This document shows, one piece after another, positions 27,031 to 35,414 of a stretch of DNA of 64,000 nt. The translations under genes and the position numbers were made by a program. Source of the stretch: Marixanthomonas spongiae (GTDB lineage Bacteria; Bacteroidota; Bacteroidia; Flavobacteriales; Flavobacteriaceae). The first letter of the stretch is position 1. The number at the start of each line of letters is the position of its first letter. The DNA is taken from NCBI RefSeq assembly GCF_003095375.1, contig NZ_QEHR01000002.1, positions 124,001 through 188,000 of the forward strand, written 5' to 3'. Below the pieces are notes generated by a model. It saw only the letters and a program-made list of their open reading frames with translations. It did no database searches and was not told the DNA's origin.

Positions 27031-27762
27031 TTAGTTATCAGTTGTGAGTTTCGCCAAATAATCGTGGTGGCTCCCTTTGTGCGCTATTTGAAAATCAAAG
27101 CCATTTTTTCGACATTCTTTTTTAAATGTTGTTGCATCCAAATAAACCCAATAAAAGGGATCGCTTTTCTTCCCTTTGTAGGTCATTGTAAACTCCAGTT
27201 CACCATAATAACCGTCTTTAGGGTGAAGAACATGCGCATCTTCAACAATATCACTGCCACTAAGCGAAGCCGAAGAAAACATATACTGAATATCGCTGCT
27301 GTCAATTAAAACCTGTCCTTTTGGGGCGAGCAGTGTTTTTAATTTCTGAAGGTACGTTGAAACGAATTCCAATTTCTGAAAGATACCGGTACCGTTCATT
27401 AACAGTAAAATGGTATCAAATTTTTTGTGTTTTAACTGAAGCAAATCAATATGTGCCACTTGATTGAGGCCACGTAGTTTACAAACCTCCACAGCGCCTC
27501 TTGAAGTATCGATGGCTGTAACATCCAACCCTTTTTCTTTGAGGTATAACGAATGGCTTCCCGCGCCACAACCAACGTCCAGCACTTTTCCATACGACAA
27601 ATCCAGCGCTTTTTGCTCAATTGGGGGCATTTCCGCATAGCTTCGGAAGAGATAGGGGAGCGGCATCACGTCTTCTTCGGTGATATTGGTTTCGGTCACA
27701 ATGTCCTCGGTATGGTTTCCGTGGTAATAATCGAGCAGGGCGCTGCCTATAATATCGGTCAT
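27031..27762 (-). CDS. class I SAM-dependent methyltransferase
   Basis: 243 residues. Motif I LDVGCGAGSHSLYL (61-74) binds S-adenosylmethionine, with the acidic residue of motif II in VTAIDTSRGAVEV and a motif-III-like TILLLMNGTGIFQKL. Cytoplasmic. Substrate unknown; the fold matches small-molecule methyltransferases (Methyltransf_11/25 type). Stands alone between two intergenic regions. Confidence 0.85.
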   Translation of the reverse strand: MTDIIGSALLDYYHGNHTEDIVTETNITEEDVMPLPYLFRSYAEMPPIEQKALDLSYGKVLDVGCGAGSHSLYLKEKGLDVTAIDTSRGAVEVCKLRGLNQVAHIDLLQLKHKKFDTILLLMNGTGIFQKLEFVSTYLQKLKTLLAPKGQVLIDSSDIQYMFSSASLSGSDIVEDAHVLHPKDGYYGELEFTMTYKGKKSDPFYWVYLDATTFKKECRKNGFDFQIAHKGSHHDYLAKLTTDN

Positions 27763-27859
27763 TTGGTTTTGTTTGTTGAATTATGAGCTAATTGGGCTTT
27801 ACATTTTAATGAACAGTATTTTAAAAATCGTAAATCGCCTTTCATCTTTCTTCTTTCGT

Positions 27860-27941
27860 CATTCGTGTTTTCGATACAAATTTGTAATCCCTGCGGGTCT
27901 TACAAATTCACTCAAACACCTTTGTAATAATTCATAAATCA
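27860..27941 (+). repeat. palindromic dispersed element, copy 1
   Basis: About 80 bp with the core AATTTGTAA, CCC/GGG and TTACAAATT, which folds as a hairpin. Preceded by TTCGTGTTTTCGATAC and followed by CACTCAAACACCTTTGTAA and then a heptamer array. Copies 2 and 3 are at 28062-28141 (same strand) and 34731-34799 (inverted). Confidence 0.9.
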
Positions 27942-28060
27942 TAAATCATAAATCATAAATCATAAATCGTAAATCGTAAATCGTAAATCGTACTTCGTAT
28001 TTCGCACTTCGTATTTCGCACTTCGCACTTCGCACTTCGCACTTCGTACTTCGTACTTTG
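27933..28060 (+). repeat. heptamer array, about 18 units
   Basis: Period-7 array that drifts from ATAAATC through GTAAATC to GTACTTC and GCACTTC. It starts inside the end of dispersed-element copy 1 and runs into copy 2. No gene was seen in the whole 27763-28233 interval. Confidence 0.9.
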
Positions 28061-28061
28061 T

Positions 28062-28141
28062 CGTTCGTGTTTTCGATACAAATTTGTAATCCTGCGGGTC
28101 TTACAAATCCACTCAAACACCTTTGTAATCATTCATAAATC
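28062..28141 (+). repeat. palindromic dispersed element, copy 2
   Basis: Nearly identical to copy 1, about 200 bp downstream in the same orientation, with the same AATTTGTAA/TTACAAATT hairpin; one base is missing in the loop. Confidence 0.9.
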
Positions 28142-28220
28142 GTAAATCGTACTTCGTATTTCGCACTTCGTATTTCGCACTTCGTATTTTGTACTTCGTA
28201 TTTCGTACCTCGTTTCGTAC
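28133..28220 (+). repeat. heptamer array, about 12 units, running into a promoter
   Basis: Period-7 units GTAAATC, GTACTTC, GTATTTC and GCACTTC. The last units merge into TACTTTTG at 28218-28225, the -7 box of the YkgJ-type gene. Confidence 0.88.
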
Positions 28221-28225
28221 TTTTG
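28218..28225 (+). promoter_or_regulatory. -7 box of the YkgJ-type gene, formed at the end of a heptamer array
   Basis: TACTTTTG fits TAnnTTTG; the ATG follows after 8 bp, so the mRNA would have almost no leader. It decides the start at 28234 over an in-frame ATG at 28189. Confidence 0.6.
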
Positions 28226-28233
28226 CTTTTGCT

Positions 28234-28725
28234 ATGGAAGAAATCCTGAAACAACTCCCGCAACGCGCCAAAGATACACATAACGAGAACAAAAAGTTCT
28301 TTAAAAAACTGAAGCGTAAACCGCCTAAAAACTTAGATGCGATAATGCAAGAATTGCATGACGAGGAGTTTGAACGCACCGATTGCCTTACTTGCGCCAA
28401 CTGTTGCAAAACCACAGGGCCACTGTTCACCCAAAGGGATATTGAGCGAATAGCCAAACATTTTAAAATGAAACCGAGCCAATTTATCGAAACCTATTTG
28501 CAGCTCGATGAAGAGAACGATTATGTATTACAAAGCGTTCCGTGCACATTTTTAGGCGACGATAACTACTGTAGTATATATGATGTACGTCCAAAAGCCT
28601 GCAAGGAATTCCCGCATACCGACCGAAGGAAATTCCAGCAAATCTCAAACTTAACGTTGAAAAATATCGCCATTTGCCCTGCGGCCTTCAATATTGTGGA
28701 AGAAATGAAAAAACGGCTACCATAG
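28234..28725 (+). CDS. YkgJ-family cysteine-cluster protein
   Basis: 163 residues with the family pattern: CLTCANCC (Cys51, 54, 57, 58), then VPCTFLGDDNYCSIYDVRP and KACKEFPHT, and a last cysteine in AICPAAFN. These cysteines are thought to bind zinc or an iron-sulfur cluster in this family; the function is unsettled. The basic N-terminus (KKFFKKLKRKPPKN) may bind nucleic acid. The start follows a -7 box at the end of a heptamer array; the stop codon is the first base of a 180-bp dispersed repeat. Confidence 0.85.
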   Translation: MEEILKQLPQRAKDTHNENKKFFKKLKRKPPKNLDAIMQELHDEEFERTDCLTCANCCKTTGPLFTQRDIERIAKHFKMKPSQFIETYLQLDEENDYVLQSVPCTFLGDDNYCSIYDVRPKACKEFPHTDRRKFQQISNLTLKNIAICPAAFNIVEEMKKRLP

Positions 28726-28904
28726 TCATTTCGATCCCGAAGCTTCGGGAGAGAAATCCCATCCTGCTTGTCACCTCGACGCAGGAGAGGTCACATTCTG
28801 CTTGTCACGTGCTACATTTATTGCCATTATTACCTTTCACTCAAATGTGATCCCTCGTCGTACCTGCCCGAATGATCGTGCAGACGAGTCTCCTCGGCAT
28901 GACT
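28725..28904 (+). repeat. 180-bp dispersed repeat, copy 1
   Basis: Begins at the YkgJ stop codon with GTCATTTCGA and ends with CTCGGCATGAC. Most of its length, from ACCTCGACGCAGGAGAGGTC to GCCCGAATGATCG, is almost identical to 30350-30465. No coding signal; short ORFs across it are not conserved. It fills the gap up to the gene at 28980. Confidence 0.92.
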
Positions 28905-28979
28905 GTGTCTATTCTATCTTATCTCTACAAAAGTGGAGTTACCCCCTTTTATTTTACAAAATTCTATAAAAACACCGCT

Positions 28980-29612
28980 TTAAATAAGTATCTGCAGCCC
29001 AAGGCTAAAACTTACGTAATTGGCCGATTTAAAAAAGGAATCCAATCCATCTGGGGTATGAATATTCATAAAATCCCTTCGATAAGAACCCGAAAAATAA
29101 ACACCCAAAGTTTTATTGAAATGGTAACTTACAGTTGGGATGACCCACAAAGTAGTTGCGGTGTCGGTAAAATGTTCATTTGAGGCTCTGTTTTTATAAT
29201 GTGTAATACCAACGCCAGAAGCTATCGTTACGCGCCAAGTTTCAGTAAACAGCAATTGATATCCCAATAGTGGTCCAAAGGAGTGAATTTCTGAATCATC
29301 ATACGTACCAACCAATTCTTGGTTTGTTACATTGCTGTGGAAATAATTGTATTGAAAGCCTATTAAAAAAGGCGTTTCAAAAACGTTTGCTAAAAAAGAA
29401 AACTCCACACCTCCTGTTTGTTCCAGTGCTTCATTTGCAAAATTATCCCCAACGGCAATTGGATTGTAATAACCAATTTTGAACATTGCATAATGATCAT
29501 CTTGAGTAATGTCATTTACTTGTTCTGTGGTTTTCTTTTCTTCTTGAGCATAGGTGTTGGTGATAAAACCAATACCTATAGCAAATATAAGTTGCTTAAT
29601 ATTCAAATTCAT
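28980..29612 (-). CDS. outer-membrane beta-barrel protein
   Basis: 210 residues with a signal peptide (cleavage near TNTYAQEE) and about eight amphipathic strands, as in GVEFSFLANVFETPFLIGFQ and YVSFSLGLQILI, the latter ending the barrel. Size and pattern fit the small porin-like or OmpW-like barrels of Bacteroidetes; no specific function. Its start overlaps the end of the upstream lipoprotein gene by 17 bp, so the two form an operon. Confidence 0.75.
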   Translation of the reverse strand: MNLNIKQLIFAIGIGFITNTYAQEEKKTTEQVNDITQDDHYAMFKIGYYNPIAVGDNFANEALEQTGGVEFSFLANVFETPFLIGFQYNYFHSNVTNQELVGTYDDSEIHSFGPLLGYQLLFTETWRVTIASGVGITHYKNRASNEHFTDTATTLWVIPTVSYHFNKTLGVYFSGSYRRDFMNIHTPDGLDSFFKSANYVSFSLGLQILI

Positions 29613-30255
29613 AAAAATTGGTTGCTTCGGTAAGTTCTATTGAAATGGTCTGTGGCGCTTCCTTATTAATTTGATAGGTAAACTGCGCAGTTGTGTTTTG
29701 CACTGATGCAAATTCAGATTCAAAATCAGGGTTTGCAGCATCTAAAATTTCACTAAAAGAAGTGTTTTCGTAACAGCGGCCTATACTTTGATTGGTTTCT
29801 TCATCATCATAAACCTCACAAAAAGGTTCGGTATATTCTAGAGACCAATCTAATGTACTGTTTTCGGTACTGGTTTTTTTGATGTCGAAAACAAGAATTG
29901 CTTTTTTACGTAAAGTGATGTTTGAAAGGTTATAATTTTGTTGAAGCGGCTTCTGGCTATAGATAATAGAATACGTTCCAAAAGGTGAATTGTCATCTTC
30001 TGCATTCACGTCAATTATTAAGTCACCAGATTTGGGCTCAAGGGAAGTGAATTCAAAATTTCCATTACGATCAGTAAAGTCTTCTCCTAATAACAATTTT
30101 CCAGTTGTGGTGGTCACGGGAACAATCGCAATAGGATTTCCTTCAAAATCTAGAACAGTTCCTTTTACTAAAGATCGTTCATTTTCTTTGACTTCCGGAT
30201 CACAAGAAAGCAATAACATGCTAAATAAGAATAGGAGGGGTATTTGTAGTTTCAA
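29596..30255 (-). CDS. lipoprotein with carboxypeptidase-regulatory-like domain
   Basis: 219 residues: lipoprotein signal (lipobox LLSC), then one CarboxypepD_reg-type beta-sandwich (VKGTVLDFEGNPIAIVPVTT, with DRNGNFEFTSLEPKSGDLII), and a C-terminal half of unknown type with several cysteines (EPFCEVYDD, GRCYENT). Probably anchored at the outer membrane with the barrel protein encoded just downstream. Confidence 0.75.
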   Translation of the reverse strand: MKLQIPLLFLFSMLLLSCDPEVKENERSLVKGTVLDFEGNPIAIVPVTTTTGKLLLGEDFTDRNGNFEFTSLEPKSGDLIIDVNAEDDNSPFGTYSIIYSQKPLQQNYNLSNITLRKKAILVFDIKKTSTENSTLDWSLEYTEPFCEVYDDEETNQSIGRCYENTSFSEILDAANPDFESEFASVQNTTAQFTYQINKEAPQTISIELTEATNFYEFEY

Positions 30256-30315
30256 ATCGTATTTTTAGGCAAAATACATAAAATAATTGTTTGTAGGAAA
30301 AGTATATTCTAACTC

Positions 30316-30487
30316 AGTCATTTCGACTGAAAGGAGAAATCTCATCCTGCTCGACACCTCGACGCAGGAGAGGTCACATTCTGCTTGTCACGTGCTACTT
30401 TTATTGCCATTATTACCTTTCACTCAAATGTGATCCCTCGTCGTACCTGCCCGAATGATCGTTCAGGCTGGCCTCCTCGGCATGACT
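30316..30487 (+). repeat. 180-bp dispersed repeat, copy 2
   Basis: Same orientation and content as 28725-28904. It ends at the stop codon of the DUF1343 gene (30487-30489), so both copies abut a stop codon. Confidence 0.92.
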
Positions 30488-31872
30488 TACTCATACAACA
30501 AATACTTCTCCCGCATCGTATCATACTTTTCCAATCCTTTCAACCACGTAGCCCTGATTTCCCGGTAGGTATATCCCTTTTCAATTTGTTCTTGCAGTTT
30601 TTCGGTGCCAGCCAGGTTGGTAAAGAAATTATTGAAAAAATCTTTTTTCTTTCCGTAGGCTATGTATGCTTCTATAAGCCATTCCAGATTCAATTGATCC
30701 AGTTTTTTATGATTCTGAAGATTTAAACCGTTACAGGTTTCCCCTTTAAACTTCGGGTATTTTGCCCCGTCATTGGCTTGTGGGGTAAACGTAAACGGAT
30801 ATAATTTGGAAGGCAACGAAGGCGCGCCAAAAACCTGAAACTGCATATCGGTGCCACGACCTGCACTCACAATGGTCCCTTCAAAAAAACAAAGGCTGGG
30901 GTAGAGGTTTATGGCGGTATCGTTTGGTAGGTTGGGCGATGGTTTTACTGGTAACGAATATTCAGTATTATGGGTGTAATTTGTAACGGTTATGACGTTT
31001 AAGTCGGTTTTTAAACCGTTTTTCAACCATCTTTGGCCGTTGATCATTTGCGCATATTCGCCAATGCTCATTCCGTGGACCACCGGTACCGGGTGCATCC
31101 CCACAAAACTGGTATGTTCCGGTTCTAAAATGGGGCCGTCAATGTAATGCCCATTGGGGTTGGGGCGGTCTAAAACCACCACGGGGATATCGGCTTCGGC
31201 GCAGGCTTCCATCACGTAATGCAACGTGGAAATATAGGTGTAAAACCGGGCGCCCACATCTTGTATGTCGAAAACCATGACATCAATCCCTTTTAACTGT
31301 TCGGGCGTTGGCTTTTTGTTGTTTCCGTAGAGCGAAATAATCGGTAAGTTGGTTTTGGTGTCCACTCCATCTTTAACCACTTCGCCCGCATCGGCCGTTC
31401 CACGGAAACCGTGTTCTGGTGCAAACACTTTTGTAAGCGTTATGTTTTCTGAAATTAAAAAATCCACCAAATGTTTGGAGTTGTTATCAACCCTCGATGT
31501 TTGATTGGCAACCACTCCAACCGATTTGTTTTTCAGCAATCCAGAATATGCCGAGAACCTATCGGCACCAACCATAACCGCACTTTTTACTTCGCTTTTA
31601 TCATCGGTGTTTAAATTCCCCTGTTCCAGCTTCCTAGTTTCATCCTCTGTCTTGAGCGTTCCCACCTCGATTTCATATTTCTTCTCTTTCTTGGCCTTCT
31701 TTTTTTTCCGTTCCAGATCGCGTTCGTTGTCCTCTTTTATATCGGCGGCTACCTCAATGTAGCGCTCCAAGGTGTTTTCGTTTACGGGTTCTCTTTCAGA
31801 AACCGAACTTCCACACGATAAAAAACCGAAAAACAGCATAAAAACCGTATTTTTGAACGTACATAACCCCAT
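30487..31872 (-). CDS. DUF1343 lipoprotein, NamZ-like exo-beta-N-acetylmuramidase
   Basis: 461 residues. A lipoprotein signal (FLSC, Cys20) is followed by an 80-residue, highly charged linker (RKKKKAKKEKKYEIEVG), then the DUF1343 domain: GVVANQTSRVDNNSKHLVDF, VFAPEHGFRG, MVFDIQDVGARFYTYISTLH and DRPNPNGHYIDGP. Characterised DUF1343 proteins (NamZ of Bacillus subtilis) remove terminal MurNAc from peptidoglycan fragments, so this probably works in cell-wall recycling in the periplasm. The ATG at 31872 was chosen; earlier ATGs up to 31926 would overlap the divergent permease. Confidence 0.85.
   Translation of the reverse strand: MGLCTFKNTVFMLFFGFLSCGSSVSEREPVNENTLERYIEVAADIKEDNERDLERKKKKAKKEKKYEIEVGTLKTEDETRKLEQGNLNTDDKSEVKSAVMVGADRFSAYSGLLKNKSVGVVANQTSRVDNNSKHLVDFLISENITLTKVFAPEHGFRGTADAGEVVKDGVDTKTNLPIISLYGNNKKPTPEQLKGIDVMVFDIQDVGARFYTYISTLHYVMEACAEADIPVVVLDRPNPNGHYIDGPILEPEHTSFVGMHPVPVVHGMSIGEYAQMINGQRWLKNGLKTDLNVITVTNYTHNTEYSLPVKPSPNLPNDTAINLYPSLCFFEGTIVSAGRGTDMQFQVFGAPSLPSKLYPFTFTPQANDGAKYPKFKGETCNGLNLQNHKKLDQLNLEWLIEAYIAYGKKKDFFNNFFTNLAGTEKLQEQIEKGYTYREIRATWLKGLEKYDTMREKYLLYE
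31848..31855 (+). promoter_or_regulatory. -7 box of the FtsX-like permease gene
   Basis: TATTTTTG fits TAnnTTTG, 27 bp before the GTG at 31883. It lies within the coding start of the divergent DUF1343 gene and supports the GTG start. Confidence 0.6.
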
Positions 31873-31882
31873 AACCCAATTT

Positions 31883-33118
31883 GTGAATTTCGAATATTTC
31901 ATCGCCCGGCGCATCATTGCTTCCAAGGACTATAAAAGTAGTATTTCGACGCCAATTATAAAAATCGCTATTACCGCCATTGCCATCGGTATTGTAATGA
32001 TGTTGGTCTCCATCGCCACGGGGGTCGGGCTTCAGAAAAAAATACGCGAAAAGGTGTCGGCGTTTAACGGCGATATCATTATCACTAATTTTGACACTAA
32101 TTTCTCCAACGATTCACAATTCCCCATATCAAAAAACCAAGATTTTTATCCTAAATTTTCGGGCGTTAAGGGGGTGGAGCACGTTCAGGTTACCGCTTTA
32201 AAAGGCGGAATTATAAGAACCGCAGAAGACTTTGAAGGCATTGTGTTTAAAGGCGTCGGCAATGACTACAATTGGAGCGCTTTCCAGGATTTTTTGGTAG
32301 CCGGAAGATTGCCCGATTATTCTGAAAACCTAAACGATGAAGCCCTAATTTCGCAATATTTGGCCAACCGCTTGCAGTTTAAAGTGGGCGACCGGATGAA
32401 TACCTTCTTTTTGCAAGATGCCGAAAATAAAAAACCACGCTCGCTTGGGTTGAAAATCGTAGGGATTTACAACAGCGGCTTTCAGCAGTTTGACGAACAA
32501 TATATTATCGCCGATATCCGTCATATTCAACGCCTCAATAATTGGGATGACGACCAAATAGGTGCTTTTGAAGTGTTCGTAAACGATTTTGACGACATTC
32601 AAGCCGTTGGCAATGCTGTTTACAACCAAACGGCCAGCACGCTTGACACCCAGACCATCCGACAAAAATACGGGGCCATTTTTGAATGGCTAGATCTTTT
32701 CGATTTCAATATCGCGCTTATTATCGGGATTATGATTTTGGTGGCAGGCATTAATATGATTACGGCGTTATTGGTGTTGATTTTAGAACGCACCCAAATG
32801 ATCGGAATTTTAAAAGCTTTGGGAAGCAGTGATTGGAGCGTGCGCAAGGTGTTTATCTACAATGCGATGTACTTAATTGGTGTCGGTTTGTTTTGGGGGA
32901 ACTTAATAGGGCTGGGATTGTTGTTCCTCCAGAAATATTTTAAACTGTTTCCTTTGAACCCAGATACCTATTACGTTACCGAGGCTCCGGTTTATTTAGA
33001 TTTCGGCTACATAGCATTACTGAATATAGGCACTTTTTTGCTGTGTTTGTTGATGTTGTTGATCCCTTCATATATCATTGCCAAAATATCCCCGGTAAAG
33101 GCGATCCGGTTTGAGTAG
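31883..33118 (+). CDS. FtsX/LolE-like ABC transporter permease
   Basis: 411 residues: an N-terminal membrane helix (AITAIAIGIVMMLVSIATGV), a periplasmic domain of about 220 residues, then three helices at the C-terminus, including IALIIGIMILVAGINMITAL. LERTQMIGILKALGSSDWSV is the FtsX-family coupling motif. This layout is that of lipoprotein-releasing (LolC/E) and related permeases; the ATPase is not adjacent (ftsE at 16864 is the only one seen). GTG start at 31883 just before NFEYFIARRIIASK. Confidence 0.85.
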   Translation: MNFEYFIARRIIASKDYKSSISTPIIKIAITAIAIGIVMMLVSIATGVGLQKKIREKVSAFNGDIIITNFDTNFSNDSQFPISKNQDFYPKFSGVKGVEHVQVTALKGGIIRTAEDFEGIVFKGVGNDYNWSAFQDFLVAGRLPDYSENLNDEALISQYLANRLQFKVGDRMNTFFLQDAENKKPRSLGLKIVGIYNSGFQQFDEQYIIADIRHIQRLNNWDDDQIGAFEVFVNDFDDIQAVGNAVYNQTASTLDTQTIRQKYGAIFEWLDLFDFNIALIIGIMILVAGINMITALLVLILERTQMIGILKALGSSDWSVRKVFIYNAMYLIGVGLFWGNLIGLGLLFLQKYFKLFPLNPDTYYVTEAPVYLDFGYIALLNIGTFLLCLLMLLIPSYIIAKISPVKAIRFE

Positions 33119-33160
33119 GGATTAAAATACTTTTTATTTAACCCCTCGGAGAAAACTAAA

Positions 33161-33246
33161 ATTTTGCTTGAAATACGTTGTGTTTCAGGGTTTTTAAGCA
33201 AAATATGAGTCTGAGCATGCCGGCGGGATACGCTCAAACTGACAGT
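33161..33246. repeat. imperfect hairpin and REP-like palindrome
   Basis: ATTTTGCTT at 33161-33169 pairs with AAGCAAAAT at 33196-33204. It is followed by CTGAGC and GCTCAAACTGAC around a G/C-rich loop (33211-33243), a REP-like palindrome. It may act as terminator or mRNA end of the permease gene. Confidence 0.45.
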
Positions 33247-33376
33247 TCAATAGATTTGACAATCATGAAACACTTACACCCACCGAGCTTAATTTAATAA
33301 AAATTCCCACCTTATTCCTTTCCAACAGTAACTTTTGCCAAACATACTCCTTACATTACCTACAAAATAAATATAA

Positions 33377-33427
33377 GGTTATAGCGTGGTTATAGCGTAG
33401 TTATAAAGTGGTTATAACAAGGTTAAA
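33377..33427 (+). repeat. five GGTTATA repeats spaced exactly 11 bp
   Basis: GGTTATA or close variants begin at 33377, 33388, 33399, 33410 and 33421, one helical turn apart. The rest of the 33119-33651 interval holds no gene that I can see. Confidence 0.85.
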
Positions 33428-33624
33428 GCATATATTGTTTATACTATATTGAGAAATAGATAAGGATTAAGCGCAGTTAAAAGAATCTCCTAAGCTCATA
33501 AAACTATTGGAATTTTTTTAATGACTGTGATGGATCCATTTCTTGTTCCGTGGGATTAAACAAATTACCCAAAAGCCTTTCACTTTGATTCATAGAAAAT
33601 CTTGTAGTTCGATGAACGAAACTG

Positions 33625-33632
33625 TACCTTTG
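33625..33632 (+). promoter_or_regulatory. -7 box of the cysteine synthase gene
   Basis: TACCTTTG fits TAnnTTTG, 19 bp before the ATG. Confidence 0.75.
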
Positions 33633-33651
33633 CAATCGATAAAAAACAGCT

Positions 33652-34632
33652 ATGAAATACGCAAAAAACATGTTGGAAACCATTGGCAACACACCCTTGG
33701 TTAAAATAAATAAACTGGCCGAAGAAATCCCGGCTTTAGTCCTTGCCAAATACGAAACCTTCAATCCCGGCAACTCGGTAAAAGACCGGATGGCCGTAAA
33801 AATGATCGAAGATGCCGAAGCGGACGGCCGCTTAAAACCCGGCGGGACCATTATTGAAGGCACCAGCGGAAACACCGGAATGGGATTGGCACTTGCAGCC
33901 ATTGTAAAAGGCTATAAAATGGTTTGCGTAATCAGTGATAAACAGAGCAAGGAGAAAATGGACGTGCTACGGGCTGTGGGCAGCGAGGTAATTGTATGCC
34001 CAAACGATGTGGAACCGGACGATCCGCGTTCATACTATTCCACCTCAAAACGTTTGGCCGAAGAAACCCCGAACAGTTGGTACGTGAACCAATACGACAA
34101 CCCGAGCAACACCAAAGCGCATTACGAAAGCACCGGCCCGGAAATCTGGAAACAAACCGAAGGGAAAATCACGCACTTTGTGGTGGGTGTCGGTACCGGC
34201 GGAACCATTAGCGGTGTTGGTAAATACCTTAAAGAACAAAATCCCGATATCAAAATCTGGGGCATCGATACCTACGGAAGCGTGTTCAAAAAATACCATG
34301 AAACCGGTGAATTTGACGAAAATGAAATCTATCCATACATCACCGAAGGCATTGGCGAAGATATTTTGCCGGCCAACGTAAACTTTGATATTATCGATGG
34401 CTTTACAAAAGTAACCGATAAAGACGCAGCGGTTTACACACGGAAACTGGCCGAAGAAGAAGGCATGTTTTTGGGCAACTCGGCAGGCGCAGCTATGAAA
34501 GGCTTGTTGCAGTTAAAAGAGCATTTTACCAAAGATGATGTGGTGGTCGTTTTGTTCCATGACCACGGAAGCCGCTACGTCGCCAAAATCTATAATGACG
34601 ATTGGATGCGCGAGCAGGGATTCTTGGAATAA
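33652..34632 (+). CDS. PLP-dependent cysteine synthase family protein
   Basis: 326 residues of the beta-replacing fold-type II PLP family: PLP-lysine 44 in NPGNSVKDR, substrate loop EGTSGNTGMG (70-79), and the phosphate-binding GVGTGGTISG. Enzymes of this type make cysteine from O-acetylserine and sulfide, or cystathionine from serine and homocysteine. A branch with this length and C-terminal FHDHGSRYVAKIYNDDWM is often annotated cystathionine beta-synthase. I cannot separate the two by eye. Monocistronic, with its own promoter. Confidence 0.88.
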   Translation: MKYAKNMLETIGNTPLVKINKLAEEIPALVLAKYETFNPGNSVKDRMAVKMIEDAEADGRLKPGGTIIEGTSGNTGMGLALAAIVKGYKMVCVISDKQSKEKMDVLRAVGSEVIVCPNDVEPDDPRSYYSTSKRLAEETPNSWYVNQYDNPSNTKAHYESTGPEIWKQTEGKITHFVVGVGTGGTISGVGKYLKEQNPDIKIWGIDTYGSVFKKYHETGEFDENEIYPYITEGIGEDILPANVNFDIIDGFTKVTDKDAAVYTRKLAEEEGMFLGNSAGAAMKGLLQLKEHFTKDDVVVVLFHDHGSRYVAKIYNDDWMREQGFLE

Positions 34633-34730
34633 GGTCTCTTAATCTGGCCAGTCAATCAAGTAATTTGACTGGTTTCGTATTCTGTCTGAATTAAGAAGTA
34701 CGGTTTATAATAACTAAGCAAAAGATAAGA

Positions 34731-34799
34731 TGTTTGAGTAAATTTGTAAGACCCATAGGAATTACAAATTTGTACCGAAAACACCAATGACGAAGTACC
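34731..34799 (-). repeat. palindromic dispersed element, copy 3 (inverted)
   Basis: The reverse complement matches copies 1 and 2 at 27860 and 28062, with AATTTGTAA and TTACAAATT kept. GACGAAGTACC and ATTTACGAAA next to it resemble two heptamer units. Confidence 0.88.
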
Positions 34800-34830
34800 G
34801 ATTTACGAAAGGGTAGCGAACGCCCATAAA

Positions 34831-34868
34831 GGTTGCTGAGTGTCCCGCATTTGCGGGAAGTATCGAAG
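34831..34868 (+). repeat. REP-like element of the CTGAG...TCGAAG family
   Basis: GGTTGCTGAG, an inner hairpin CCCGC/GCGGG and TATCGAAG. The same frame is found beside tRNA genes at 45795, 45932, 46425 and 48201. Confidence 0.65.
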
Positions 34869-34960
34869 CGACCGCCAGACGAATGTTGAATAATAATTAC
34901 CCAAAGCTCATAGCGAATCGGTCACAACTTATAAACCCATCTACAGTTTAACCAAAAAAC

Positions 34961-34998
34961 AAATCCCGTTCCATTGCATTTGGAGCGGGATTTTTTTA
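34961..34998 (+). terminator. intrinsic terminator, touching a near-consensus -7 box
   Basis: AAATCCCG pairs with CGGGATTT and a T run follows. TACTTTTA at 34997-35004 right after it is a weaker match to the -7 motif for the DUF202 gene. Confidence 0.8.
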
Positions 34999-35011
34999 CT
35001 TTTAGAGTATC

Positions 35012-35371
35012 ATGAAACGCGAAGCACAAAAACTGTTTAAATATTTACGTACCAAACCCGTACCGGTAAATACACGGGAAATATTAGCTTTGGAACGTAC
35101 CAAATTAGCAAACGAACGAACCTTGCTGGCTTATATTAAGGCCTCCTTATATCTATTATTGGGTGGTTTGGCATTGCTGGGCTTAGATGATTTCCAGAGC
35201 ATCCGTTGGTTGGGCTATGTGGCCTTGGTGGTGTGCGTGGTTTTTTTGGGCGTCGGTGTTATGCGGTACATTGTTTTAAACCGAAGGCTCTATAAATGGC
35301 ATAGGGTACTGTTTACCGATACCATCCCAGAGGATCAAGATAAAAACAAAGAAGGCAAGGCTTCAAAATAA
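35012..35371 (+). CDS. DUF202 (YidH-like) membrane protein
   Basis: 119 residues. LALERTKLANERTLLAYIKA is the DUF202 signature before the first helix; two helices follow (SLYLLLGGLALLGLDDF and LGYVALVVCVVFLGVGVM). A small inner-membrane protein of unknown function. The C-terminal tail is charged. It starts 14 bp after the terminator. Confidence 0.85.
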   Translation: MKREAQKLFKYLRTKPVPVNTREILALERTKLANERTLLAYIKASLYLLLGGLALLGLDDFQSIRWLGYVALVVCVVFLGVGVMRYIVLNRRLYKWHRVLFTDTIPEDQDKNKEGKASK

Positions 35372-35414
35372 AATGTATCTTCGTTATTGAAACTCCCCGT
35401 AATTCGTTTTACCC

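Noticed and set aside
28872-29183. Open frame of 103 codons on the plus strand
   Set aside because: It starts in a dispersed repeat and runs antisense to the beta-barrel gene; it has no family features.
16864-33118. ftsE at 16864 and the FtsX-fold permease at 31883 as one FtsEX pair
   Set aside because: They lie 14 kb apart on opposite strands, and the permease has the large periplasmic domain and layout of LolC/E-like proteins.
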